DNA of 64,000 nucleotides, taken from contig NZ_JAZHRU010000001.1 in assembly GCF_036924525.1 (NCBI RefSeq), positions 1,207,001 through 1,271,000 on the forward strand, written 5' to 3'. The DNA comes from Bradyrhizobium sp. AZCC 1719. GTDB lineage: Bacteria; Pseudomonadota; Alphaproteobacteria; Rhizobiales; Xanthobacteraceae. The position numbers were made by a program, and so were the translations under genes. The notes under the pieces are model-generated. The model was not told the origin of the DNA. It ran no database searches and was given only the letters and a program-made list of their open reading frames with translations. Positions 36,447-44,078 of the stretch are shown piece after piece. The number at the start of each line of letters is the position of its first letter. The stretch's first letter is position 1.

Positions 36447-36614
36447 ATGGCGACGATCTTCATTTTCGTCACCGCGCCAGCCGGTGCCGCCACCATCGTG
36501 GCGCTCGGCACCAGCAACACCTATGGCAAGGGGGTCGCGCGCGGTCAGGCATACCCCGCACAGCTTGAGGCGATATTGCGGGCCGAAGGGGCCAACGTCT
36601 GCCATAAGTGCTGA
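36447..36614 (+). pseudogene. Truncated SGNH/GDSL hydrolase (arylesterase) head
   Basis: 55 codons from the ATG at 36447 to TGA at 36612-36614. It gives a signal-like start and IVALGTSNTYGKGVARGQAY followed by PAQLEAILRAEGANV, a clear block I and first helix of TesA-type SGNH hydrolases (usually about 200 residues). The reading ends in CHKC and a stop where the core of the enzyme should continue; blocks II-V are absent downstream. Probably a remnant left by a deletion. Confidence 0.72.
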
Positions 36615-36763
36615 ACTCGGGAGACCCAATTCGCTGGGGAGGAGGGTGATGCGTTTGGCAGCGTCGGTGCGTCAATCGCACGGCCCCCCAACCCGCCGTC
36701 GGCGAGTGAGGCTATAGCGTTGGCGTCGGCGGCAACCAGAGCTGGGATTGCGCTCTGACGAGG

Positions 36764-37648
36764 CTAATGCGCCAGGAGAACGGGGCGCGCCGAAGCGTTC
36801 TTAAGGATGTGGCGCGTGGCCCCGCCCAGAAACATCTCGCGCAGGCGGCTATGGGAATAGGCGCCCATGACCAGCAGGCCGGCTTCATGCTCTGCCCCCG
36901 CCGCGAGGAGCGTATCGCCCACCGAGCGCAATTCCGGTGCAACCACCTGCGCGGTCGCAGCGATGCCATGACAACGCAAATAGGCAAGCACCTCCGCCTG
37001 CGAGGCTTGGCGATTGCTGGCGTCCCGATCAACGCTTATGACCTGCACTGATTTGGCGAGTTGCATGAACGGTATGGAAGCCGAGACCGCGTGCCAGCAT
37101 TCCGGGCTCTCGTCCCAGGCGATCATCACGCTGTCGGTCAGATCACTCTGCGGGCGAGCCGGCGCCAGCAGCACGGGGCGACGGGTCTGCAGCAGCGATT
37201 GCTCGGCAATGGCCCTGAGCGATTCCATAACGGTGGCGCTTGCGGCGACCATTAGATCGAAGGCAGCGGCCCGTTGCGCCGCGATTTCCACATACGATCC
37301 CTCGGCTTCGCGCCAGGATGCTGCGAGCGGGCTGCCGGGCTCGTCATTCGCCGATAGCATCGGGATGCCGACTACCGCGCAGGCCTGCGCGAAAACCTCA
37401 CGCGCTTCCCGCGCAGTTCGCTCCCGTTCTTCGGCGTGCCAGTTTATCGATGCGGCGGTCACCGTTCGTCCCATTTCGGTGACACTTAGGCCGCCACGCG
37501 TGACAGCGCTACGCGTGTCCGGCGGCTCACTGATGAACAGAGCCTGGACGTGAGCCCCCAACGCCTTCGCGGCCGACAGGGCCGTTTCAATTTGACCGGT
37601 GTGACTGGCTGAGCCGGGAAGTGGAACCAGGATTCGCTTGATACTCAT
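36764..37648 (-). CDS. Universal stress protein with two Usp domains
   Basis: 294 residues from the ATG at 37648, preceded by AGGAGG. Two UspA-like halves: residues 1-140 (SIKRILVPLPGS start) and 150-294 (SVMIAWDESPECWHAV start). The second ends in the ATP-binding-type pattern LVMGAYSHSRLREMFLGGAT, which is the G-2x-G-9x-G(S/T)-like signature. Tandem Usp proteins take part in starvation and oxidative stress responses. A GGAAC-N17-AGTT sequence lies upstream on the coding strand, one base off an EcfG promoter. Confidence 0.9.
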   Translation of the reverse strand: MSIKRILVPLPGSASHTGQIETALSAAKALGAHVQALFISEPPDTRSAVTRGGLSVTEMGRTVTAASINWHAEERERTAREAREVFAQACAVVGIPMLSANDEPGSPLAASWREAEGSYVEIAAQRAAAFDLMVAASATVMESLRAIAEQSLLQTRRPVLLAPARPQSDLTDSVMIAWDESPECWHAVSASIPFMQLAKSVQVISVDRDASNRQASQAEVLAYLRCHGIAATAQVVAPELRSVGDTLLAAGAEHEAGLLVMGAYSHSRLREMFLGGATRHILKNASARPVLLAH

Positions 37649-37896
37649 GAGAGCCTCCTGCGATGCCGCCGTTGCGACGACAGACGGCAGATGTGTGTTG
37701 AGCCGAAAGCGAAATCGCGCAACACTGCCCCATTTAGAACTCCCGGAATCACCCCAAAGTTCCGGAGACCAGCAGGTGCCGGTTGCCGACTTTGGTCGCC
37801 GATGTCCGGTGGGGGTCACGAGCGGTAATGCTCGTAACCGATCAGAAGCTTTCCGCTTGACCGTCAGAAGCCGACATGGCCCTTACGAGTACGCCC

Positions 37897-38598
37897 CTAC
37901 TGCCCACGCACCATGATCAGCGGATTGGCGGTATCGGGCACCTTCCGCCACTGCGCATTGTCGTCGGCCTCGAACTGCCAGGTTTCGCCGGACTTTGACA
38001 GCAGGATCATCTGCCCACGCTCCAGCCGCCACTCCGTCGGCGCGAAAGTGGCGACCGCCGGATCGCATTTCGGCTTCAGGAACACCTGGAAATTATCCCC
38101 GGTCGCCTCGGTGTTGGTCAGGGTCAGGCCGCAGACCGTCTGCCCATTGCCGCGAACCATCGACCAGTCGCCGATCATCTGGTCCATCGACTTGGCGAGC
38201 GAGCGGGCGGCGGCGAGGTTCTGCAGGATGTAGACGCCCTCGCCGGTCCGCAGGCCCTCGAAAATGCCGCTCTCGACTTCGGTGAAGTCGATCACCGGCT
38301 GGCCTGCCGCATCCTGCAGCCGCACGATGTCCAGCCCCTTGATATTCCAGGCCGTGATGTCCTTGGTGAACGGCAACGCCTTGGCGCAACCGGGCTCAAG
38401 CTCGAGATTGAGCCCTTGCGGGGTCGCATCGCCCTTCATCGTGATGACGCACGTCTTGCTGCGCTCGGTCGTCGCAAGCTCCCACTGCCCGACCATTTCC
38501 TTTTTCAGGGCCGAGGCATCCTGCGCCGCCACCTGCGGCGCAAGCGCGAGCAGCGCCGTCAGCGCCGCTGCCGTAATGCCTGAACGCCCAAGCAACAT
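37897..38598 (-). CDS. Periplasmic protein with two AprI/Inh metalloprotease-inhibitor domains
   Basis: 233 residues, signal peptide (cleavage near VAAQ). Two tandem repeats of about 95 residues share a W...C...C...W layout: KTCVITM with LEPGCAKAL, then QTVCGLTL with LKPKCDPAV. Each C-C pair fits the disulfide of the AprI/Inh fold, which plugs serralysin-type zinc proteases. The ATG overlaps the stop of the dehydrogenase gene, so it is the last gene of the ABC-transporter operon, an unexpected partner. Confidence 0.78.
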   Translation of the reverse strand: MLLGRSGITAAALTALLALAPQVAAQDASALKKEMVGQWELATTERSKTCVITMKGDATPQGLNLELEPGCAKALPFTKDITAWNIKGLDIVRLQDAAGQPVIDFTEVESGIFEGLRTGEGVYILQNLAAARSLAKSMDQMIGDWSMVRGNGQTVCGLTLTNTEATGDNFQVFLKPKCDPAVATFAPTEWRLERGQMILLSKSGETWQFEADDNAQWRKVPDTANPLIMVRGQ

Positions 38599-39587
38599 CA
38601 GCGTCCCTTCACCGGGGTCTCCGGAACAGGCGTCAAGGGCGCCTTGCCGGCAAACCAGTTTTTCAGGTTGTCGACGACCAGTTGATCCATGGCGTTCCGC
38701 GTTACCACCGAAGCTGAGCCGATATGTGGCAACAGCACGACATTTTGCATGGCCTTCAGCTCGTCCGGCACGTTCGGCTCGTTGGCAAAGACGTCGAGCC
38801 CGGCGGCGAGGATGGTGCCGGATTTCAGCGCCGCGACCAGCGCCGGCTCGTCGACGACGGAGCCGCGCGCGACGTTGATCAAAACGCCGCGCGGACCAAG
38901 CGCCTGCAACACGTCGGCATTGATCATCTTGGCGGTCGAGGCGCCGCCGGGGACGATGACGATCAGCGTATCGACCGCCTTCGCCATCTCCATCAGGTCG
39001 GGATAATGCTGGTAGGACACGGCCGACGACGGATTGCGCGAATGATAGCAAACCGGGACGCGCGAGGCCTCGAGCCGGCGGCCGATCGCCTGTCCGATGC
39101 GGCCCATGCCGACGATGCCGATCTTGCGGTCGCGCAGCGAACCGGCGCTCAAGGGATAGTTCTGGGTCTGCCACTGGCCAGCGCGCAGATAGCGGTCGGC
39201 CTTGACGAATTCGCGCAAGGTCGCGATCAGAAGTCCCATCGCGACGTCGGCGACTTCTTCCGTCAGCACGTCGGGCGTATTGGTGACGACGATATTGTGC
39301 TCACGCGCATAGGCCGAGTCGACGTGGTCGTAGCCGACGCCGAAGCTCGCGATGATTTCGAGCTTCGGGAATTGCGACAGCGCCTTCGCGTCCGCCGGCA
39401 CCATGTGATAGGTGACCGCCATGCCGCGGATTTTTGCGACCGTATCTGATGTCAACCGCTCGAGGTCGGCGCGGCTCTCCGCCATATGCAGGACGTACTG
39501 ATCCGGAAAGCCGTTTTCCAGGATCGGCCTGACAGGTCCGTAGATCAACAGATCGATCTTTTCGGACGAAATATTCGCGGCAGCCAT
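38598..39587 (-). CDS. D-isomer-specific 2-hydroxyacid dehydrogenase
   Basis: 329 residues from the ATG at 39587 (a TTG one codon earlier is possible). The NAD-binding GMGRIGQAIGRRL motif and catalytic residues are present: Arg in INVARGSVVDE, Glu in LDVFANEP and His in LLPHIGSAS. It reduces glyoxylate, hydroxypyruvate or a related 2-oxo acid. It overlaps the permease stop upstream and the inhibitor-like gene downstream, each by one base, so it belongs to the ABC operon. That suggests the imported compound feeds a 2-oxo-acid step (inference). Confidence 0.92.
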   Translation of the reverse strand: MAAANISSEKIDLLIYGPVRPILENGFPDQYVLHMAESRADLERLTSDTVAKIRGMAVTYHMVPADAKALSQFPKLEIIASFGVGYDHVDSAYAREHNIVVTNTPDVLTEEVADVAMGLLIATLREFVKADRYLRAGQWQTQNYPLSAGSLRDRKIGIVGMGRIGQAIGRRLEASRVPVCYHSRNPSSAVSYQHYPDLMEMAKAVDTLIVIVPGGASTAKMINADVLQALGPRGVLINVARGSVVDEPALVAALKSGTILAAGLDVFANEPNVPDELKAMQNVVLLPHIGSASVVTRNAMDQLVVDNLKNWFAGKAPLTPVPETPVKGR

Positions 39588-40375
39588 CAATTTTCCTTTC
39601 CAAGCGCGCTCTCATGCCAGCGCCGTAGTACCAGATGCGAAACTAGCGCCAGCAGCCCATAGATGACAATCCCGGCCACCGACAGCAACAACAACGCCGC
39701 GAACATTCGGGGAATGTTGAGGCGATAACCGGACTCGGCGATCCGGAAGGCAAGGCCGGAGCCGGCGCCTGCCGTGCCCGCGGCGATTTCGGCGACCACG
39801 GCGCCGATCAACGACAGGCCGCCCGCAATCCGCAACCCACCGAGGATGAACGGCAGGGCCGCCGGCAATTTCAGGTACCGCAACGTCTGAAGCCGTGACG
39901 CGCCATAGAGCTGAAAAAGCCCGGCCAGATTGCGATCCACCGAATTCAGCCCGAGCGTGGTGTTGGACAGAACCGGAAAGAAGCCCACGATCCAGGCGCA
40001 GACAATGACCGCGGTCTGCTGCGGCAGATAGATCAGCAATAACGGCGCAATTGCGATCACCGGCGTGACCTGCAGGATCACCGCATAGGGAAACAGCGAA
40101 TATTCCAGCCATTTCGACTGGTTGAACACCAGCGCCAGCGCGACGCCGCCGACGGCTGCGGCGATGAAACCTTCCAGCGTGGTGAGCAAGGTGACGCCCA
40201 GCGATTCCGACAGCACCGACCAGTCGCTGACGAGCGTCTGAAAAACCGTTGTCGGGCTCGGCAGCACATAGGGCTGGATGTCGTTGACGCGGACGACGAA
40301 TTCCCACAACGCCAGGCCCGCTGCGAGCACGACAATGGGAAGCAGCATGCGGCCGATGTTCTGCAGGGAACTCAT
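39587..40375 (-). CDS. ABC transporter permease, SsuC/TauC (NMT1) type
   Basis: 262 residues with about six transmembrane helices and the EAA-loop region (LYGASRLQTLRYLKLPAALPF). The resemblance is to SsuC/TauC/ThiX-type permeases. The start overlaps the ATPase stop by four bases and the stop overlaps the dehydrogenase start by one. Confidence 0.9.
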   Translation of the reverse strand: MSSLQNIGRMLLPIVVLAAGLALWEFVVRVNDIQPYVLPSPTTVFQTLVSDWSVLSESLGVTLLTTLEGFIAAAVGGVALALVFNQSKWLEYSLFPYAVILQVTPVIAIAPLLLIYLPQQTAVIVCAWIVGFFPVLSNTTLGLNSVDRNLAGLFQLYGASRLQTLRYLKLPAALPFILGGLRIAGGLSLIGAVVAEIAAGTAGAGSGLAFRIAESGYRLNIPRMFAALLLLSVAGIVIYGLLALVSHLVLRRWHESALGKEN

Positions 40376-41184
40376 GCGCTACGCTGCCCGGAATAGGAAG
40401 GCGCCAGCGCATTCGAGACCTCGCGGCAATAGCCGGCATAGTCGGCCGAGGTGCGAAACTCCTCCCCGCGCGGCTCCTGCGTCGCGATGCGAAACTCAGC
40501 ACGGACGCGCCCCGGACGCGCCGTCATCACGATCACCCGCTGCGACAGATAGACCGACTCGAATACCGAGTGGGTGACGAAAATGACGGTCTTGTGCAGC
40601 TTGCGCCACAGCGCCAGCAGGTCGTTGTTGAGCCGAAAACGCGTGATCTCGTCGAGCGCCGCGAACGGCTCGTCCAGCAGCAGAATATCCGGATCGGTGA
40701 CCAGCGCCCGCGCCAGCGAGACCCGCATCTTCATGCCGCCCGACAATTCGCGGGGATATGCACCGGCGAATTCGGCAAGGCCGACCTGCGCCAGCGCCTC
40801 CTCGATGCGCCGATCGGCTTCGGCCGCCGCCGCATGCGCAAGCTTCAGCGGCAGGCAAACGTTGTCGCGAACGCTCGCCCACGGCATTAGCGTGGGCTCC
40901 TGAAACACAAAACCGATGGGATGCCGCCCATCCGCCTTGTTGGCGCGATGGGAAACGCTCACGGCGCCCGCACTTGGCGCGCCGAGCCCCGCGATCAACC
41001 GCAGCGCGGTGGATTTTCCGCAGCCGGAAGGCCCGAGCAGCGAGACGAAGTCGCCCTTTGCGACATCAAGGTCGAGCGGCCCGAGTGCGGTCACGCCATT
41101 GTCATAGGTCTTGCTTACCGCGCGCAGACGCACTGCAAGGCCCGCCGCATCGCTATCCGTCTCCGACAAAGCGGGCCCAGCCAT
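40372..41184 (-). CDS. ABC transporter ATP-binding protein, SsuB/TauB type
   Basis: 270 residues: Walker A GPSGCGKST, signature LSGGMKMRVSLARAL, Walker B ILLLDEPFAAL, H-loop VTHSVFE. The family supports nitrate, sulfonate, taurine and thiamine-precursor importers. It starts six bases past the binding-protein stop and overlaps the permease start by four bases. Confidence 0.93.
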   Translation of the reverse strand: MAGPALSETDSDAAGLAVRLRAVSKTYDNGVTALGPLDLDVAKGDFVSLLGPSGCGKSTALRLIAGLGAPSAGAVSVSHRANKADGRHPIGFVFQEPTLMPWASVRDNVCLPLKLAHAAAAEADRRIEEALAQVGLAEFAGAYPRELSGGMKMRVSLARALVTDPDILLLDEPFAALDEITRFRLNNDLLALWRKLHKTVIFVTHSVFESVYLSQRVIVMTARPGRVRAEFRIATQEPRGEEFRTSADYAGYCREVSNALAPSYSGQRSA

Positions 41185-41190
41185 CTTGCG

Positions 41191-42210
41191 TCAGTTCTTC
41201 GGCCGCAGATCGAGGCCGACGGCCTTGTTGACGAAGCGAAGCGTGTAGGCCTGGCGGTAGTCGATATCGCGGCGAACCACGCCGGCCCGCACCATCTTGT
41301 CGAAGAAGCTCGCCACGCGCGCGTCGTTCATGGCGCCGATGCCGTCGCGCAGCGTATCGCCGGAATCGACGATGCCGTATTCCTTCATCTTGGCGACGGA
41401 ATAGCTCAGCAACTCGTCGGTCATTTCGGGGTTGATCTTCTTGATCATCGTGTTGCCGGCGGAATTGTCGCCGTAGAGATAGTTGTACCAGCCGATGACG
41501 GAGGCATCGACAAAGCGCTGCACCAGGTCCGGCTTCTTGTCGACGATCTCGCGGCGGGTTTCGATCAGCGTCGAATAGGCGTTGAAGCCGTGATCGGCGA
41601 GCAGGATCACCCCGGGCTTGAAGCCGGCCGCCTTCTCGACGGCGTAGGGCTCGGAGGTAACGTAACCCTGCATCGCGCTCTGCTTGTTCACGATGAAAGG
41701 TTGCGGATTGAAGGTGTAGGGTTTTACCTTGCTCTCGTTGAAGCCATATTCAGACTTCAGCCACTGGAAGTAGCTCGCGACACCTTCCTTGGACACCAGC
41801 AGCGTCAGCGGCTTGAGATCTTCGAGTTTTGCAATCCTGGTTTCCGGATGGGTGAGGAACACCTGCGGATCCTTCTGGAAGATCGCGGCGACCGCAATCA
41901 GCGGCACGTTGTTGGCGACCGCATCGAACGATTGCAGCGTGTTCGCGCTCATGAAGAAGTCGAGCTTGCCGGCGGTCAGCAGGATGCGGTTGTTGGTGTT
42001 GGGCCCGCCGGGAACGATGGTGACGTCGAGGCCGTATTTCTTGTAGGTGCCGTCGGCGACCGCCTGGAAGAAGCCGCCATGCTCGGCCTCCGCGACCCAG
42101 TTGGTTCCGAACGAGACTTTATCGAGGGTTTCGGCGCGCGCTTGCGTCGGTCCTGCGGCCAACGCCAGAAGACCTGCGGTTAACGCTCGCAGCAAAAAGG
42201 CCGGGTTCAT
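41191..42210 (-). CDS. ABC transporter substrate-binding protein, NMT1/THI5-like
   Basis: 339 residues from the ATG at 42210, signal peptide ending near ARAE. The start of the mature protein (LDKVSFGTNWVAEAEHGGFFQAVADGTY) is like NMT1/ThiY/SsuA-type proteins, and GGPNTNNRILLTAGKLDFF resembles the pyrimidine- or aromatic-ligand binders of the group. The ligand cannot be fixed. First gene of the operon; I looked for a TPP riboswitch upstream and found none. Confidence 0.88.
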   Translation of the reverse strand: MNPAFLLRALTAGLLALAAGPTQARAETLDKVSFGTNWVAEAEHGGFFQAVADGTYKKYGLDVTIVPGGPNTNNRILLTAGKLDFFMSANTLQSFDAVANNVPLIAVAAIFQKDPQVFLTHPETRIAKLEDLKPLTLLVSKEGVASYFQWLKSEYGFNESKVKPYTFNPQPFIVNKQSAMQGYVTSEPYAVEKAAGFKPGVILLADHGFNAYSTLIETRREIVDKKPDLVQRFVDASVIGWYNYLYGDNSAGNTMIKKINPEMTDELLSYSVAKMKEYGIVDSGDTLRDGIGAMNDARVASFFDKMVRAGVVRRDIDYRQAYTLRFVNKAVGLDLRPKN

Positions 42211-42350
42211 GGTTGGACTCCGTCGATCATTCTGGCCCATGATGAGAGGCTAAGGACAACGTCCCCGAGGGGTTTGATCCAGGGATCGGACCATCCCCGG
42301 ACTATCTAACAAACTACCCTGCAAATTTATCCAAAGAAACGCTTCGCTCG

Positions 42351-43160
42351 ATGGCCTCAACCGTTCCGCCCCGCGACTGGATCGACATCCGCTGGCCCGA
42401 CATTGCCACGGCCGACGCCGCGCGCTGGATCGCGGTGCTGCCATTGGCAGCCACCGAACAGCACGGCCCGCATCTGCCGCTGGAAACCGACGTCCTGATC
42501 GGCGAGGCCTATCTGGCGCGGGTGCGCGAGCTGTTGCCCGTCGCGCTGCCCGTCACCTTTCTGCCGCTGCAGCCGGTCGGCATCTCCACCGAGCACATCG
42601 ATTTTCCTGGCACGCTGACGCTGCCGACCGACGTCGCATTGAAGGAGTGGATGGCGATCGGCGAGCGCGTCGCGCGGTGCGGAATCCGCAAGCTCGTGAT
42701 TGTGACGAGCCATGGCGGCAACAGCGCGGCGATGTCGCTGGTCGCGCAGGATCTGCGCGCACATCACGGGCTGCTCGTGGTGACCACCAGCTGGTCGCGC
42801 TTCGGCGCGCCGGATGGATTGTTTTCCGCGGAAGAGCTGCGTCACGGCATTCATGGCGGCGCGGTCGAGACCTCGATCATGCTGGCGCGCTATCCGCACA
42901 CGGTGCGGAGCGAGGCGATCGCCGATTTTCGCCCTGCCAGCATCGCGATGGAGAAAGAATTTCGTTGGCTCTCGGCGCATCGGCCGGTCCCTTTCGCGTG
43001 GCAGGCGCAGGACCTTAACGAAAGCGGCGCAGTTGGCGACGCCACCAAAGCCACTGCGGAGAAGGGCGAACAACTGCTCGATTACGGCGCGCAGGCGTTC
43101 TGCGAACTGCTCGATGACGTCGACAAATTCGATCCGGAATTGTTTCTTCGTAAAGCATAG
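42351..43160 (+). CDS. Creatininase family amidohydrolase
   Basis: 269 residues. Metal ligands typical of the family are seen: Glu and His in ATEQHGPHLPLETD, His in TSHGGNSAA and Glu in GIHGGAVETSIML. The family includes creatininase, the MftE mycofactocin peptidase and ArfB, the FAPy deformylase of flavin synthesis. It is divergent from the NMT1-type ABC operon with 140 bases between, and may process the imported compound (inference). Confidence 0.88.
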   Translation: MASTVPPRDWIDIRWPDIATADAARWIAVLPLAATEQHGPHLPLETDVLIGEAYLARVRELLPVALPVTFLPLQPVGISTEHIDFPGTLTLPTDVALKEWMAIGERVARCGIRKLVIVTSHGGNSAAMSLVAQDLRAHHGLLVVTTSWSRFGAPDGLFSAEELRHGIHGGAVETSIMLARYPHTVRSEAIADFRPASIAMEKEFRWLSAHRPVPFAWQAQDLNESGAVGDATKATAEKGEQLLDYGAQAFCELLDDVDKFDPELFLRKA

Positions 43161-43312
43161 AATCGCGATTTATTCTCGTAACTATCTGAAATATCGAAGA
43201 AATAAACGACGAAACCATATTTCCGGCCGTCTTTTCGAACCGCTTTCCAGTGCGTTCCGTCCAACTGGGCATGCGGACCACAATGGCCGCTTAACACAGG
43301 ATGGAGACTTCC

Positions 43313-43570
43313 ATGTCGATCAAAACCAAGTTCGCCGCTCTCGCTCTCGCTACCCTTGCCGTTACCGGCGGCATGGCTTCCACACAGGCTCAGGCCAAGC
43401 CACTGCACTGGGGTGTCGGAGCCGGCCTCGTTGGCGCAGCCATCGTCGGCACTGCCATCGCAGCTTCGGGCCCCCACTACTACTATGACGGCTATCGCCG
43501 CTGCGGCTGGGTCCGCCAGTTCGACGCTTTCGGCAATTACATCGGCCGCGTCCGGACCTGCGCTTACTGA
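43313..43570 (+). CDS. Small secreted or membrane protein
   Basis: 85 residues from the ATG at 43313 (GGAG seven bases upstream); an ATG at 43301 is less likely. Signal peptide (residues 1-28, AQAK), then a Gly/Ala-rich hydrophobic stretch (GVGAGLVGAAIVGTAIAAS) and a Tyr/Arg/Cys-bearing end (YYYDGYRRCGWVRQF ... RVRTCAY). Similar short proteins are frequent in Bradyrhizobium; function unknown. Confidence 0.78.
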   Translation: MSIKTKFAALALATLAVTGGMASTQAQAKPLHWGVGAGLVGAAIVGTAIAASGPHYYYDGYRRCGWVRQFDAFGNYIGRVRTCAY

Positions 43571-43655
43571 TTTCTGCGGCTGACTTGGTTGCTGTTTGAG
43601 AGGCGATTTCCTTGCAAGCAAACCACTTCAGACCCTGAAAACGCTTCTCTTGTCT

Positions 43656-43705
43656 AACGCGTTTTCCTCACGCGAACCGGAAGGCCACTTCGCTCGAAAA
43701 CGCTT
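43656..43705. repeat. Intergenic repeat with GCGTTTTC / GAAAACGC arms
   Basis: aacgcgttttc at 43656-43666 and gaaaacgctt at 43696-43705 flank cacgcgaaccgg and ccacttcgctc, wording that recurs between genes in Bradyrhizobium-type genomes. It lies in the 508-base gap 43571-44078, which otherwise holds one GC-rich hairpin and no gene I can support. Confidence 0.5.
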
Positions 43706-43757
43706 TGTCGTGGATCAGCGTCCGGCACGGGCGCCTCATCCACCCCGTGCCGCACCC

Positions 43758-43786
43758 GACCCGCCCGGTTGTCCCCCGGGCGGGTC
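43758..43786. other. GC-rich hairpin without T-tract
   Basis: An 11-pair perfect stem (gacccgcccgg / ccgggcgggtc) with a seven-base loop. No run of T follows on either side, so a Rho-independent terminator is not supported. It may stabilise a transcript end. Confidence 0.5.
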
Positions 43787-44078
43787 ACCCATTTGCGGAC
43801 TATCGCCCTGACAGGGCCCGGTATGTTGCGCGCACGTCACGCAACGATGTCATTTAGACGAAGCAGTTCAATGCTTCTTGCAATTGCGAATTGTTCCCAA
43901 CAACGCTCGCAAAGCGGATTGCGCTCCTGCTCGATCCGGCTTCGGCCGGGAACAGCCGCTAATCCACAAAAAGAGGCTGGGCCGACGATTTCAGGCGATC
44001 TCTTTGGTGGTAGCGCGCCGGCAAATCTGCAGTGATAAGAGCGACCGCCGGAACGTTAGCGCCCAGAGTGCCCGCACG

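Noticed and set aside
37738..37763. EcfG promoter before the universal stress protein gene
   Set aside because: GGAAC is followed at 17 bases by AGTT instead of CGTT on the coding strand; one mismatch at a key base, so only mentioned as a possibility.
42211..42350. TPP riboswitch before the NMT1-type binding-protein gene
   Set aside because: The thi-box core and its partner elements were not found on the coding strand; only a short GC-rich inverted stretch is present.
43878..44078. N-terminal extension of the porin frame
   Set aside because: The added 67 residues precede a perfect signal peptide that starts at 44079 and do not look like an exported protein.
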